Assembly: GCA_947643595.1 (NCBI GenBank) | Contig: CANRWP010000005.1 | Coordinates: forward strand, 16,226-80,225 | DNA length: 64,000 nucleotides | Source of the DNA: an uncultured bacterium | Lineage (GTDB): Bacteria > Bacillota > Clostridia > Lachnospirales > Lachnospiraceae | Direction: 5' to 3' | In this document: positions 24,312 to 33,841 of the stretch, piece by piece | How the letters are laid out: each line of letters starts with the position of its first letter | How positions within the stretch are numbered: the stretch's first letter is position 1 | Notes under the pieces: model-generated | The model's database searches: none | What the model was told of the DNA's origin: nothing | Seen by the model: the letters and a program-made list of their open reading frames with translations, nothing else | Position numbers and translations under genes: made by a program

Positions 24312-25601
24312 CTATTTTAAAGAACTTTCCCGATAAATGATATCCTCTCTTCCCGGACCGTTGCTGACCATTGTGATCGGATATTCGATCTGTTCTTCGA
24401 TAAACTCGATATATTTTCTGCAGTTCTCCGGCAGATCCCCGTACTTTTTGATCCCGCGGATATCGCTCTTCCAGCCGGGCAACGTCTTTAAGATCGGCTT
24501 TGCCTTCTCCAGTTTGCAGGTCACAGGGAAGTCGGTCGTGATCTCCCCATCGATCTCGTAGCCCACGCAGACCGGGATCTCGTCCAGATATCCCAGCACA
24601 TCCAGCACCGTGAACGCCACATCCGTCGTCCCCTGCAGACGACAGCCGTACTTGGACGCCACACAGTCAAACCAGCCCATTCTTCTGGGCCGCCCCGTGG
24701 TCGCGCCGTACTCTCCTCCGTCTCCGCCCCGGCGTCTCAGCTCATCCGCCTCTTCCCCGAATATCTCGGAGACGAAAGCGCCGGCCCCCACCGCGGAAGA
24801 ATAGGCCTTGCATACCGTCACGATCTGTTTGATCTCATAGGGCGGGATCCCCGCACCGATAGCGCCATAGGCCGCCAGAGTGGAGGAACTTGTCACCATG
24901 GGATAGATGCCATGGTCCGTATCTTTCAGTGTCCCGAGCTGCCCTTCCAGCAGGATAGTCTTCCCCTCCTTCAGCGCCCTGTGCAGATACAAGGACACGT
25001 CGCAGACATAGGGTTCCACCATCTCCCTGTATTCCCGCAGCGTGGAGAGCAGTTCTCCCGGCTGCAAAAGCGGTTTGTGATACAGATGCTCCAATGTCAC
25101 ATTTTTCAGTGCGCAGACTTTCTCCAGCTTGTCCCGAAGCAGCTCTTCATCAAACAGATCGCTGACCTGAATGCCGATCTTCGCGTACTTGTCGGAATAG
25201 AAAGGCGCAATGCCGGACTTTGTGGAGCCGAAGGACTTTCCTCCCAGCCTCTCCTCCTCATACTGGTCGAACAGAATGTGGTAGGGCATCACGATCTGCG
25301 CCCTGTCGGAGACCAACAGTTTCGGGGCGGGTACTCCTTTCTCCGTGATAGATTTCACTTCTTTAAAGAGCACGGGAATATTCAGTGCCACACCGTTTCC
25401 GATGATGCTTGTGGTATGTCCGTAGAACACCCCGGAAGGCAGCGTGTGCAGTGCAAATTTACCATATTCGTTCACGATCGTATGTCCCGCGTTTGCACCT
25501 CCCTGAAAGCGGACGATGATATCCGCATTCTCCGCCAGCATATCGGTAATTTTGCCTTTTCCCTCATCTCCCCAGTTTGCTCCTACAACCGCTTTAACCA
25601 T
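24312..25601 (-). CDS. purA: Adenylosuccinate synthetase
   Basis: Makes adenylosuccinate from IMP, aspartate and GTP, the first step from IMP to AMP. The N-terminal P-loop-like motif GANWGDEGKGKITD, the IMP-side GGANAGHT, and the guanine-side segments are intact, and the length of 429 aa is normal. GAAAGACATG precedes the coding region. It is followed by HAD, SEC-C and DUF4125 genes and preceded 16 bases earlier by purB, giving a clean AMP branch (purB acts both before IMP and after purA). Confidence 0.95.
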   Translation of the reverse strand: MVKAVVGANWGDEGKGKITDMLAENADIIVRFQGGANAGHTIVNEYGKFALHTLPSGVFYGHTTSIIGNGVALNIPVLFKEVKSITEKGVPAPKLLVSDRAQIVMPYHILFDQYEEERLGGKSFGSTKSGIAPFYSDKYAKIGIQVSDLFDEELLRDKLEKVCALKNVTLEHLYHKPLLQPGELLSTLREYREMVEPYVCDVSLYLHRALKEGKTILLEGQLGTLKDTDHGIYPMVTSSSTLAAYGAIGAGIPPYEIKQIVTVCKAYSSAVGAGAFVSEIFGEEADELRRRGGDGGEYGATTGRPRRMGWFDCVASKYGCRLQGTTDVAFTVLDVLGYLDEIPVCVGYEIDGEITTDFPVTCKLEKAKPILKTLPGWKSDIRGIKKYGDLPENCRKYIEFIEEQIEYPITMVSNGPGREDIIYRESSLK

Positions 25602-25617
25602 GTCTTTCCTCCATCTT

Positions 25618-27051
25618 TTATACGTTAATTTCTGCTTTCATTCCCAGCAGTTCTCTGTTCTCCTCCATGATCGGAAGTACCACATCGCTCAGGAAAGCAT
25701 CCACCTGCTGCGGTGCCCTTCCGATGTATCCGGACGGATCCATACAGGCTTCCAGCTCTTCTTTTGTCAGACCGAAAGTCTCGTCCGCCGCGATCAGATC
25801 GAGCAGATTGTTCTCGCCGCCCTCCATCTTTACGTTCTTTCCCGCTTCCATGGAAAGCTGACGGATCTTCTCGTGGATCTCCTGTCTGTCGCCCCCCGCC
25901 TTCACCGCGTCCATCATAATATTCTCAGTCGCCATAAAAGGCAGTTCGCTCATCAGACGCTTCCCGATCACTTTCGGGTAAACCACCAGGCCGTCCACCA
26001 CGTTCAGGCACAGATCCAGCACCCCGTCGATCGCCAGAAACGCCTCCGGGATCGAAAGCCGCTTGTTGGCGGAATCGTCCAACGTCCTCTCAAACCACTG
26101 GGTGGCGGAAGTCATCGCCGGATTCATAGCCTCCACCATCACATATCTGGAGAGGGAAGCGATCCGCTCGCTGCGCATCGGATTCCTCTTGTAGGCCATC
26201 GCGGAAGATCCTATCTGGTTTTTCTCAAAAGGCTCCTCCACCTCCTTCAGGTGCTGCAGCAGTCTGATGTCGTTGCTCATCTTGTGGGCGGACGCCGCGA
26301 TCCCGGCGAGCACATTGCAGACTCTCGTATCCACCTTTCTGGAGTAGGTCTGTCCGGACACCGGATAGCATTCCTTAAAGCCCATCTTCCTCGCGATCAT
26401 CGGATCGATCATGTCTATGATCTTCTGGTCCCCGTTAAACAGCTCCATGAAGGAAGCCTGCGTGCCGGTGGTCCCCTTCGAGCCGAGCAGTTTCATCCCC
26501 TCCAGCACATGATCCAAATCCTCCAGATCCAGGCAAAACTCCTGCATCCACAGCGTCGCGCGCTTCCCCACCGTAGTCGGCTGCGCCGGCTGAAAGTGCG
26601 TAAAGGCCAGGGTTGGCAGGTCTTTATAAGTATCCGCAAACTGTGCCAGTTCATCCAAAACATTGACAAGTTTTTTCTTCACAAGGCGCAGAGCTTCGGT
26701 CATAACGATAATGTCCGTGTTATCCCCCACATAACAGGAAGTCGCCCCCAGATGAATGATGCCCTTCGCCTTCGGACACTGCTGCCCGTAGGCATACACA
26801 TGGCTCATCACATCGTGCCGAACCTTCTTTTCCCGCTCTTTCGCCACATCATAGTTGATATTGTCCGCATTCGCCTTCAGTTCGTCGATCTGCTCCTGCG
26901 TGATATCCAGTCCCAGCTCCTTCTCCGTCTCCGCCAGGGCGATCCAGAGTCTTCTCCATGTCCGGAACTTCTTGTCCGGCGAAAAAATATACTGCATCTC
27001 CTTGCTGGCGTACCGCTCCGAGAGCGGGCTCACGTATCTGTCTGTTGCCAT
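25618..27051 (-). CDS. purB: Adenylosuccinate lyase
   Basis: Cleaves SAICAR to AICAR and adenylosuccinate to AMP, releasing fumarate. The fumarase-superfamily signature is GSSAMAYKRNPMRSE, and the catalytic His regions TSCYVGDNTD and THFQPAQPTTVGKR are present. ATG at 27051 (MATDRYVSPL) is chosen because GGAG lies six bases before it; the ATG two codons earlier has no room for one. The protein is 477 aa, the longer bacterial/eukaryote-like form. It is in line with purC-purF upstream and purA downstream. Confidence 0.95.
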   Translation of the reverse strand: MATDRYVSPLSERYASKEMQYIFSPDKKFRTWRRLWIALAETEKELGLDITQEQIDELKANADNINYDVAKEREKKVRHDVMSHVYAYGQQCPKAKGIIHLGATSCYVGDNTDIIVMTEALRLVKKKLVNVLDELAQFADTYKDLPTLAFTHFQPAQPTTVGKRATLWMQEFCLDLEDLDHVLEGMKLLGSKGTTGTQASFMELFNGDQKIIDMIDPMIARKMGFKECYPVSGQTYSRKVDTRVCNVLAGIAASAHKMSNDIRLLQHLKEVEEPFEKNQIGSSAMAYKRNPMRSERIASLSRYVMVEAMNPAMTSATQWFERTLDDSANKRLSIPEAFLAIDGVLDLCLNVVDGLVVYPKVIGKRLMSELPFMATENIMMDAVKAGGDRQEIHEKIRQLSMEAGKNVKMEGGENNLLDLIAADETFGLTKEELEACMDPSGYIGRAPQQVDAFLSDVVLPIMEENRELLGMKAEINV

Positions 27052-27109
27052 CTTCATCTCCTATTCCAGTTCCGCGGAATCTCCTGCATCACATCTTATT
27101 CCGCTGTTT

Positions 27110-28558
27110 TTATGCCTCGAATTCCCCTCTGATATCCTCCTTCGGCGGTTCAATCGGATATTTCCCGGTAAAGCAGCCCTCGCAGATGCCGATGCCGCCC
27201 ACCATCTCCTTCAGTCTTTCCAGCCGCAGGTACCCCAGCGTATCCGCGCCGATGACCTGCCGGATCTCCTCCGTCGTTCTGTTGTGGGCGATCAGCTGTT
27301 CCCTGGCAGGCACATCCGTCCCGAAATAGCAGGGCCACAAAAAGGGCGGAGCGCTGACCCGCATATGCACCTCCCTGGCTCCCGCATCCCGCAGCATGCG
27401 CACGATCCTGTCGGAGGTCGTTCCCCGGACGATGGAATCATCGATCATCACGATCCGCTTGCCGTCCACGGCCTCTCTGATCGCGTTCAGCTTCACCTGC
27501 ACACTGTTCTCTCTGCTCTTCTGCCCCGGCTTGATAAACGTTCTGCCGATATAGGTGTTTTTTACAAAGGCCTGCCCGTAGGGGATCCCCGACTGCAGGG
27601 AATACCCGAGGGCAGCCACATTCCCGGACTCCGGCACGCCCACCACGAGATCCGCCTCCACAGGGGAGTCCATCGCCAGATATTTCCCCGAGAGGATCCT
27701 GGACTGGTAGACGCTGACGCCGTCCAGGCGGCTGTCCGGTCTCGCGAAATAAATATACTCAAAAATACATCTGCCGTGCTTCTCCGGACTGATGCACATG
27801 CTCCTGTCCGATTCGATCCCCTTTTCCGGGCTGATCGTCACGATCTCCCCCGGTTCCACATCCCGGATAAACTCTGCGTCGATCGTATCCAGCGCGCAGC
27901 TCTCCGAGGCCAGGATATAGGTGTTGTCCCGCTTCCCGATGCAGAGCGGCTTAAAACCGAAAGGATCCCTCGCCCCGATCAGCTTTCTGGGCGACATGAT
28001 CACAAGGGCGTAGGCTCCCCTGATCTTCGCCATGGCGCGCGCCACAGCCTCCTCCACGGTCCTGGAGTTCAACCTCTCCCTCGCCACATGGTAGGCGATC
28101 ACCTCCGAGTCGATGGTCGTCTGAAAGATCGCCCCCGTATATTCCAGTTCCCGGCGCAGCTCCGGCGCGTTCACCAGATTTCCGTTGTGGGCAAACCCCA
28201 ACGTTCCCTTTACATAATTCAGCACAAGCGGCTGGGCATTCTCCCTCGTGGAGGAACCCGCCGTGGAATACCGGACATGTCCCACACCGATATCGCCCAC
28301 CAGCTTTCCCAGTTTCTTTGAACTGAAAGACTCATTAACCAGCCCCATATCCCTGCTGGAAAGAATCTTTCCCTTGGGGCCGTTCGTGTCGGAGACCGCG
28401 ATGCCGCAGCTCTCCTGCCCTCTGTGCTGCAGGGAGAGAAGACCATAGTAGATCGTCTCCGCCACATTTCCGCCATCGAAATCGTAGATGCCGAAAACAC
28501 CGCATTCCTCCCGCAGCTTATCGTTTAACTCTTCCTTTACAAAAATTTCTTCCGGCAT
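27110..28558 (-). CDS. purF: Amidophosphoribosyltransferase
   Basis: First committed step of purine synthesis: glutamine + PRPP to phosphoribosylamine. An N-terminal propeptide of about 17 residues precedes the nucleophile Cys in EECGVFGIY. The PRPP loop is IVMIDDSIVRGTT. The Cys ligands for a 4Fe-4S cluster are suggested by GICEGCFTG near the C-terminus, the B. subtilis-type enzyme. At 482 aa the length is normal. It starts two bases after the purC stop and so is translated from the same mRNA. Confidence 0.95.
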   Translation of the reverse strand: MPEEIFVKEELNDKLREECGVFGIYDFDGGNVAETIYYGLLSLQHRGQESCGIAVSDTNGPKGKILSSRDMGLVNESFSSKKLGKLVGDIGVGHVRYSTAGSSTRENAQPLVLNYVKGTLGFAHNGNLVNAPELRRELEYTGAIFQTTIDSEVIAYHVARERLNSRTVEEAVARAMAKIRGAYALVIMSPRKLIGARDPFGFKPLCIGKRDNTYILASESCALDTIDAEFIRDVEPGEIVTISPEKGIESDRSMCISPEKHGRCIFEYIYFARPDSRLDGVSVYQSRILSGKYLAMDSPVEADLVVGVPESGNVAALGYSLQSGIPYGQAFVKNTYIGRTFIKPGQKSRENSVQVKLNAIREAVDGKRIVMIDDSIVRGTTSDRIVRMLRDAGAREVHMRVSAPPFLWPCYFGTDVPAREQLIAHNRTTEEIRQVIGADTLGYLRLERLKEMVGGIGICEGCFTGKYPIEPPKEDIRGEFEA

Positions 28559-28560
28559 TC

Positions 28561-29265
28561 TTATAATCCCAATCTGTTGAATACTTCGTTATAGGCTTCC
28601 TCTACGTTCCCGAGATCTCTCCGGAAACGGTCTTTATCCAGTTTTTCATTGGTATGTACATCCCACAGTCTGCAGGTATCCGGACTCACCTCATCCGCCA
28701 GAATGATCTCATCATGACAGCGGCCAAACTCGATCTTAAAATCGATCAGCTTCATATCCGCCTGCAGGAAGTAGGCTTTCAGCACATCGTTGACCTTAAA
28801 AGCATACTTTTTGATCGTGTCGATCTCCTCCCAGGTCGCCAGCCCCAGCGCCACCGCAAAATAACTGTTGATCAGCGGATCGCCCAGATCATCGTTCTTA
28901 TAGGAAAATTCTATGGTCGGAATCTTCAGGGCTGTGCCCTCCTCCACTCCGAGCCTTTTCGAGAAAGAACCCGCCGCCACGTTCCGAATAATCACTTCAA
29001 GCGGCACGATCTCCACCCTTTTCACAAGCGTCTCCCGGTCGCTCAGCTCTTCGACATAGTGGGTAGGCACCCCCTCCTTCTCCAGCATCTGAAACACTCT
29101 GTTCGTCATGCGGTTGTTGATAACACCCTTCCCGACAATCGTCCCTTTCTTCTCCCCGTTGAAAGCCGTCGCGTCATCCTTGTAGTCCACGATCAGCAGG
29201 TCCTCGTTGTCGGTCCTGAATACTTTTTTGGCCTTTCCCTCATAAAGCTGCTCTAATTTTTCCAT
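28561..29265 (-). CDS. purC: SAICAR synthase
   Basis: Joins CAIR and aspartate with ATP to form SAICAR. The start [16 protein letters not shown] at 29265 has AGGAGG seven bases upstream, and the resulting 234 aa is the usual length. In-frame codons further up are ignored. Signatures include [15 protein letters not shown] and [10 protein letters not shown]. It is the first gene of the pur transcript. Its promoter at 29328-29356 leaves a 55-60-base leader with no visible purine riboswitch. Confidence 0.95.
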   Translation of the reverse strand: MEKLEQLYEGKAKKVFRTDNEDLLIVDYKDDATAFNGEKKGTIVGKGVINNRMTNRVFQMLEKEGVPTHYVEELSDRETLVKRVEIVPLEVIIRNVAAGSFSKRLGVEEGTALKIPTIEFSYKNDDLGDPLINSYFAVALGLATWEEIDTIKKYAFKVNDVLKAYFLQADMKLIDFKIEFGRCHDEIILADEVSPDTCRLWDVHTNEKLDKDRFRRDLGNVEEAYNEVFNRLGL

Positions 29266-29327
29266 ACTTTCCTCCTGATTCCGGGTCTGGTCTGCCGCCA
29301 TCCCAAATTTCCTGTTACCCATTCTTT

Positions 29328-29356
29328 ATCATAACGCATGAGACAAGTTATTGCAA
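29328..29356 (-). promoter_or_regulatory. Promoter of the purCFBA transcript
   Basis: Minus strand TTGCAA (29356-29351), 17-bp spacer, TATGAT (29333-29328). No guanine or PRPP riboswitch fold was recognised, and no clear PurR box pair, in the short leader. Confidence 0.6.
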
Positions 29357-29378
29357 TCGTCGTTATGCCTAAAATTGA

Positions 29379-29410
29379 ATACCCTGCCATCTTCTCAAAC
29401 AGCAGGGCAT
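29379..29410 (-). terminator. Terminator of the amino acid ABC transporter operon
   Basis: ATGCCCTGCT pairs with GGCAGGGTAT (10 bp with G-U pairs) around a 12-base loop, then TCAATTTTA. It lies between the GlnQ-like stop at 29431 and the pur promoter. The T-run is imperfect. Confidence 0.55.
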
Positions 29411-29430
29411 TTCCAATCTCTGTATTTCTG

Positions 29431-30201
29431 TCAGGAAGCGGCCAGTTTCCCGATAAACTCCTGCACCCGCTCCTTGGAGGAATGGAAGAGCTCCTCCGGC
29501 GTCCCCTCCTCCTGGATCAATCCCTCCTCCATAAAGATGATCCTGTCGGAAACTTCCCTCGCGAAACTCATCTCATGGGTGACGATGATCATCGTCATAT
29601 GCTCCTTTGCCAGCTGGCGGATCACCTTCAGCACCTCCCCGGTCAGCTCCGGGTCAAGCGCCGAAGTCGGCTCATCAAAAAACAGGATCTCCGGCTTCAG
29701 GGCTAACGCCCGGGCGATGGAAACCCTCTGCTGCTGTCCGCCGGAAAGCTGGCAGGGGTAGGCGTCCGCCTTATCCTCAAGTCCCAGCTGCGCGAGCAGC
29801 GACCTGGCGGTCTCCTCCGCCTCCTTCTTTGGAATGCCGGCGACTCTCACCGGTGCATCCACAATGTTTTTCAGCACGCTGTAGTGCGGAAACAGATTAA
29901 AATTCTGAAACACCAGTCCGAAACAGCGATGAAACTTTCTCAGCTCCTTTTTCGGGACATAGATGGAATCTCCGGCGGCATCCCCCTCCGGCCTGCAGAC
30001 GGTCTGCCCCAGGTAGGAGAGACTCCCGCCGTCCATATTTTCTAAAAGAGCAGCACAGCGCAGAAGCGTGGACTTCCCGGAACCCGAAGGTCCGATAATG
30101 GAAACCACCTCCCCCTTTTTCACGGTCAGAGAAATATCTCTCAGAACACCCAGCTCATCGAACGCTTTCCGCATATGTCTTATTTCCAGTAAATTTTCCA
30201 T
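29431..30201 (-). CDS. Polar amino acid ABC transporter ATPase, GlnQ-like
   Basis: A 256-aa cytosolic ATPase subunit of an amino acid importer. Walker A GPSGSGKST, Q-loop VFQNFNLFPHY, signature LSGGQQQR and Walker B ILFFDEPTSALDPEL are all intact. The SIARALALKPE and IVTHEMSFAREVSDRIIFM stretches are typical of the polar amino acid group (HisP/GlnQ). It is the last of three genes: binding protein, permease, ATPase. The substrate cannot be read from this subunit. Confidence 0.93.
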   Translation of the reverse strand: MENLLEIRHMRKAFDELGVLRDISLTVKKGEVVSIIGPSGSGKSTLLRCAALLENMDGGSLSYLGQTVCRPEGDAAGDSIYVPKKELRKFHRCFGLVFQNFNLFPHYSVLKNIVDAPVRVAGIPKKEAEETARSLLAQLGLEDKADAYPCQLSGGQQQRVSIARALALKPEILFFDEPTSALDPELTGEVLKVIRQLAKEHMTMIIVTHEMSFAREVSDRIIFMEEGLIQEEGTPEELFHSSKERVQEFIGKLAAS

Positions 30202-30219
30202 TCTTCGCCCTCTCCGCCG

Positions 30220-30873
30220 TCACATTTCGTAGTACCTGTAATGTTTCTCGATCCGCTCCATGGCAAGCGCCACCAGCAGATTAAACACATAGTAGTATGC
30301 TCCCGCAATCATCAACGGTACCACCGTGGTCTGTGCCGCCGCAATCTGCTTTGCCACGGTAAACATCTCCGCCACCGCGATCACAAAAGCCAGGGACGTA
30401 TCCTTCACCAGGGTGATGATCTCGTTTGTCACCGAGGGCAGGATCCGCTTGATCACCTGCGGCAGAATGATCAGGAAAAACGTCTGCATCCGGCCGTACC
30501 CCAGCACTTTTGCCGCCTCGTACTGTCCCTTCGGCATGGACTCTATACCGCTCCTGTAGATCTCCGCGAAATAGGCGGCATAGTTTATGGCGAACCCGAT
30601 GATCACCGCGATAAAACGGTAGGTTGCCGAGATCCTCAGGCCAAACAGATAGTACGGGCCGAAATACACCACAATGAGCTGCAGCATCAGCGGCGTTCCC
30701 CGCATGACGGATATGTACACTTTTGTGACAGTCCGCACGATCCCGTTACGGGACATACGCCCGAAGGCCACGATCAGTCCCAGAGGAAGAGAAAACAAAA
30801 GCGTCAAAAAGAAGATCTCCACCGATACGATAAGACCGCTCCCCAGTTGTAAAAGTATTGTTCCCAGATCCAT
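30220..30873 (-). CDS. Polar amino acid ABC transporter permease
   Basis: A 217-aa membrane subunit with about five membrane helices. It has the HisM/GlnP-type signature: an N-terminal MRGTPLMLQLI segment and the EAA loop EAAKVLGYGRMQTFFLIILPQVIKRILPS, which docks on the ATPase. One permease gene only, so a homodimer is likely. It lies between its binding-protein gene and the ATPase gene. Confidence 0.93.
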   Translation of the reverse strand: MDLGTILLQLGSGLIVSVEIFFLTLLFSLPLGLIVAFGRMSRNGIVRTVTKVYISVMRGTPLMLQLIVVYFGPYYLFGLRISATYRFIAVIIGFAINYAAYFAEIYRSGIESMPKGQYEAAKVLGYGRMQTFFLIILPQVIKRILPSVTNEIITLVKDTSLAFVIAVAEMFTVAKQIAAAQTTVVPLMIAGAYYYVFNLLVALAMERIEKHYRYYEM

Positions 30874-30900
30874 TTTCCAATCCCGCCCTGTCCTTCGCGA

Positions 30901-31689
30901 TTACTTATATTCTTCCATACAGAGAAACTCCGTAAGTCCGTACTTGTCCGCCAGTTCCTTCACTTTGCCGTCGTCGTAGAGTTTATAGATATCTTTCTGT
31001 ACCTGCTCGCACAACTCCGTATTGCCCTTCAGAAAGCCGACCGCATATTTCTCCGAAGCCAGACGCTCCTCCAGCATGACATAGCCGTCCCCTCTGGATT
31101 CGATCTGATAGGCCGCCACACCGATATCCATCGCCAGACAGTCGATCCCGCCGGCCTCCAGGTCCATAAAAGCCGTATTGTAATCCGCATACTGGGTCAT
31201 CTCCCCAAAACTTGCGAGCAGAGCCGCATTCTCCTCGCTCTCCAGCGCTGCCAGGGCGGAAGAATCCTTCTGTACGCCCACCACTTTGCCCGCCAGATCC
31301 GCGGGGGTGCTGATACCGGAGTCCGCCGCAACTACATAGACCTGGCTGTTATCGATATAGGGATCGCTCCAGGTATACTCGTTCTCACGTCCGTCCATCG
31401 TAAACCCGTTCCAGATACAGTCGATGGCTCCGGAGGACAGTTCCATATCCTTCGAGTCCCAGTCGATGGGCTGTTTCACCAGCTCCCATCCCTCCAGATC
31501 GCAGACCGCCTGTGCCATCTCCAGGTCAAACCCTGTGTATTCGCCATTCTCATCCGCGTAGCCGTAAGGCGGAAATTCCGCGTCAAACCCTACCGTAAAA
31601 GTCTTTCCCTCCTCCTCCTTGCCGCCGCAGCCTGTCAGCATTCCCGCCGCAAGCGCGCCGCATAACAAAAGTGCCGTCGTTTTTTTCAT
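30901..31689 (-). CDS. Amino acid-binding lipoprotein of an ABC importer
   Basis: A 262-aa extracytoplasmic binding protein (SBP_bac_3). The signal and lipobox are MLTGC, so it is anchored by lipid at that Cys. The body begins FTVGFDAEFPPYGYADENGEYTGFDLEMAQAV, the usual opening of the family, with the ligand-clasping Asp later in FMDLEAGGIDCLAMD. ATG at 31689 has GGAGG seven bases upstream. First gene of the importer operon, with its own promoter and a short hairpin just after the start. The likely substrate is a polar amino acid, not specified. Confidence 0.92.
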   Translation of the reverse strand: MKKTTALLLCGALAAGMLTGCGGKEEEGKTFTVGFDAEFPPYGYADENGEYTGFDLEMAQAVCDLEGWELVKQPIDWDSKDMELSSGAIDCIWNGFTMDGRENEYTWSDPYIDNSQVYVVAADSGISTPADLAGKVVGVQKDSSALAALESEENAALLASFGEMTQYADYNTAFMDLEAGGIDCLAMDIGVAAYQIESRGDGYVMLEERLASEKYAVGFLKGNTELCEQVQKDIYKLYDDGKVKELADKYGLTEFLCMEEYK

Positions 31690-31722
31690 AATATTCCTCC
31701 TCATTTCGTCTCCACTTTATTC

Positions 31723-31782
31723 CTTTAGTAATTTATCAGACTAAAGCGTTCTTATCGTACCACACTACACGAAGACTGTCAA
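31723..31782 (-). promoter_or_regulatory. Promoter and hairpin upstream of the amino acid importer
   Basis: Minus strand TTGACA (31782-31777), 17-bp spacer, TACGAT (31759-31754). An inverted repeat CTTTAGT-10-ACTAAAG (31723-31746) begins about where transcription starts, so it could be an operator or a 5' hairpin. Confidence 0.65.
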
Positions 31783-31793
31783 TTCTTTGTTTT

Positions 31794-33005
31794 TTATCTT
31801 TTTCTGACCGCCCCCGCCTTCTTCTGCTTTTTTTCGTACTCCGAGATCAGCACCAGAATCTCCCCCTTGTACCGGGGATATTTCCCGCTGATATCCGTTA
31901 TCTCCGCCTGCGCCGCCCTGGCCAGCTCCCTGTTGTAGTCCATCTGTTCCCGCAGGACTTTCCGGCGGCTCACAAGCCCCTGGCGCAACTCCATCATATT
32001 CCGCTCATCCAAAACCGCTGTGACCTGGTGGAGCCACACGCTGGTGTCACGGATCCTGGCCTGGCGCAGCAGCCGCAGAAATTCTTTCTGATAATAGACA
32101 TAGTCCTTGGAGACCTGTTCGAGCCGCCGCCTCTCCTCCTTCTCCTCCCTGTATCGATTCCACAACGACTGCAGTTCCGCCGTTTTCTTCACATGAAATT
32201 TCAGGCACAGATAGTCCAGCAGATGCTTATTATTTACATAGCGTATCTTGACCGTGTTCTGCAGCAGGATCAGGCGATTGATATCTTTCTCCACCCGGAC
32301 GATCTCCCGTCCGGCCTCCCCGTGCCTGATAAAGAGCTTGAGGATCACCGCCGCCGCGCAGCAGACTGCCGCCGCGTACCCCAGCTTTGTATCATACTTC
32401 CACACAACCTGCATAATAAACAGTATGATCAGAGCGACGACCAGCGCGATAAAGCAAATGCCCGCTGCGCCGGAAGCATTTTTCAGTTCCCTCTCCAGCT
32501 CCTCCTGTCTGTACTCGTACGCATGGCGCTCCCCATTTAACCGCCGCAGGTCGCTTTTCACCAGTTTTCGATACTCCTCCGCCTCCTGCAGTTTCCGGAT
32601 GCCCTCTTCCACATCGTTCTCCAGCTGCTCCATCCTCTCGAAATCCGAATCGGATATCCGGTTTTTCTTTCGGGTATAACCGGTCTGTTCCTCCTCCAAC
32701 GCGGACAGCTTTTCCGCCATCTCCCGGATCTCCAGACGCATGACTTCCGGCGCCCGCTCCAGCTCCTCGATGTCGGTCAGGTGCGAGGTGACCATATCGT
32801 ACTCGTAATCCAGATGGTGGAGCTGTCTCTCCGCATCGGCTATCTGCTCCAGGATGCTCCGGATATACTGTTCCCTCTCCTGCCTGTTGTGCATACTGAT
32901 CTTTTCCCGGTGAAACACCGGAATCGTATTCTCGACGTTCTCCTCCATCCCGCCGGAAACGCCATCCGTCCTTTTTCTCCTGAAAATCCTCTTCCAAAAA
33001 CTCAT
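31794..33005 (-). CDS. Coiled-coil membrane protein of a four-gene unknown locus
   Basis: A 403-aa protein with no known family. A basic start (MSFWKRIFRRKR) is followed by a long coiled coil (about 40-180, rich in Glu/Arg/Leu heptads), two membrane helices close together (about 183-203 and 209-226), and a second coiled coil (about 240-400). Both coiled coils should face the cytosol, with a tiny loop outside. Its ATG overlaps the preceding 275-aa gene by four bases. It could tether the other three proteins to the membrane. I cannot assign a function. Confidence 0.75.
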   Translation of the reverse strand: MSFWKRIFRRKRTDGVSGGMEENVENTIPVFHREKISMHNRQEREQYIRSILEQIADAERQLHHLDYEYDMVTSHLTDIEELERAPEVMRLEIREMAEKLSALEEEQTGYTRKKNRISDSDFERMEQLENDVEEGIRKLQEAEEYRKLVKSDLRRLNGERHAYEYRQEELERELKNASGAAGICFIALVVALIILFIMQVVWKYDTKLGYAAAVCCAAAVILKLFIRHGEAGREIVRVEKDINRLILLQNTVKIRYVNNKHLLDYLCLKFHVKKTAELQSLWNRYREEKEERRRLEQVSKDYVYYQKEFLRLLRQARIRDTSVWLHQVTAVLDERNMMELRQGLVSRRKVLREQMDYNRELARAAQAEITDISGKYPRYKGEILVLISEYEKKQKKAGAVRKR

Positions 33006-33829
33006 GGTTTTGCCACCATCTCTCTATATTTTTTCCGCATCTGTGTCAGTTTTTCCGACACCGCCTCATAGTAGCCGGTGTCCCGGTTTTCGAGCAGCTT
33101 CGTCAATCTCCCGTAATCCTCGGAATTTTCGTATTCGCTCCCGCATTTTTTCATCCGCCTCTCCACTTCCAGAGACTGTTCATGCCACATGGGATGATCC
33201 GCTATAAAAGCAAGATATTTCTCCTCCGAAAGGCTCATGCGCAGGGCCGTCAAATAGCAGACCACTTCCTCCCCATTTTCCGGATTCTCCTGATTTGCCT
33301 GAAAAAAAGCCTCCGACGCCTCCTCAAAGCAGAACAGCCTGCCAAACGCCACTCCCTTGTTGTGAAGCAGCTGGGAACGCATCACATGGTTCATGGAGGG
33401 AATTTCCTCCAGCACGCTCTCATATTCCAGAATTGCCTGCGCGTAGCGCTTTTTTTCCAGCAGATAATCCGCAAAGTGTTTTCTCCGTGTGGTCGCGTCC
33501 ATATCCGCGCTCACGCGCAGCAGTTCCTCCGTCTCCTGCCTTTTCTTTTCCGATCCGAAATGAGCGTATTCCAGTATGATCCCCACAAACGCACTGGGGG
33601 ATCCGTTCTGTCCTATCAGTGTGTACAACGGTTTCGCCAGCTCCCGCAGTCCGCACTCCTCGTCCAGCCATTTCGCCAGCTTCAGATCCAGTATTCCTCT
33701 GTCTAACAGGAACGTATTCTGGCTGAGCGTGAAACAAAGCTCCTCCACACAATAGACATATGTATTTGTCTGTGCCACATAGTAGGGATTCTCCGCGTAT
33801 CTCCCCACCGCCTCAATCAATCTTCCCAT
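33002..33829 (-). CDS. Helical-repeat (TPR-like) protein of a four-gene unknown locus
   Basis: A 275-aa soluble protein made of helical repeats. Around residues 115-190 the TPR-like pairs YAQAILEYESVLEEIPSMNH and FEEASEAFFQANQENPENGE are visible, and the rest looks like a solenoid. No catalytic motif or signal is present. It lies 12 bases after the Hsp70-like gene and overlaps the coiled-coil gene by four bases (ATGA), so the products are probably made in fixed ratio. It probably acts as an adaptor. Confidence 0.72.
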   Translation of the reverse strand: MGRLIEAVGRYAENPYYVAQTNTYVYCVEELCFTLSQNTFLLDRGILDLKLAKWLDEECGLRELAKPLYTLIGQNGSPSAFVGIILEYAHFGSEKKRQETEELLRVSADMDATTRRKHFADYLLEKKRYAQAILEYESVLEEIPSMNHVMRSQLLHNKGVAFGRLFCFEEASEAFFQANQENPENGEEVVCYLTALRMSLSEEKYLAFIADHPMWHEQSLEVERRMKKCGSEYENSEDYGRLTKLLENRDTGYYEAVSEKLTQMRKKYREMVAKP

Positions 33830-33841
33830 GTCCGCCTCTTT

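Noticed and set aside
25516..27132. 538-codon plus-strand open frame
   Set aside because: Antisense shadow of purB, with no protein-like features or ribosome site.
29266..29430. Purine or PRPP riboswitch before purC
   Set aside because: The leader is only about 55-60 bases and contains no fold or conserved core that I can recognise.
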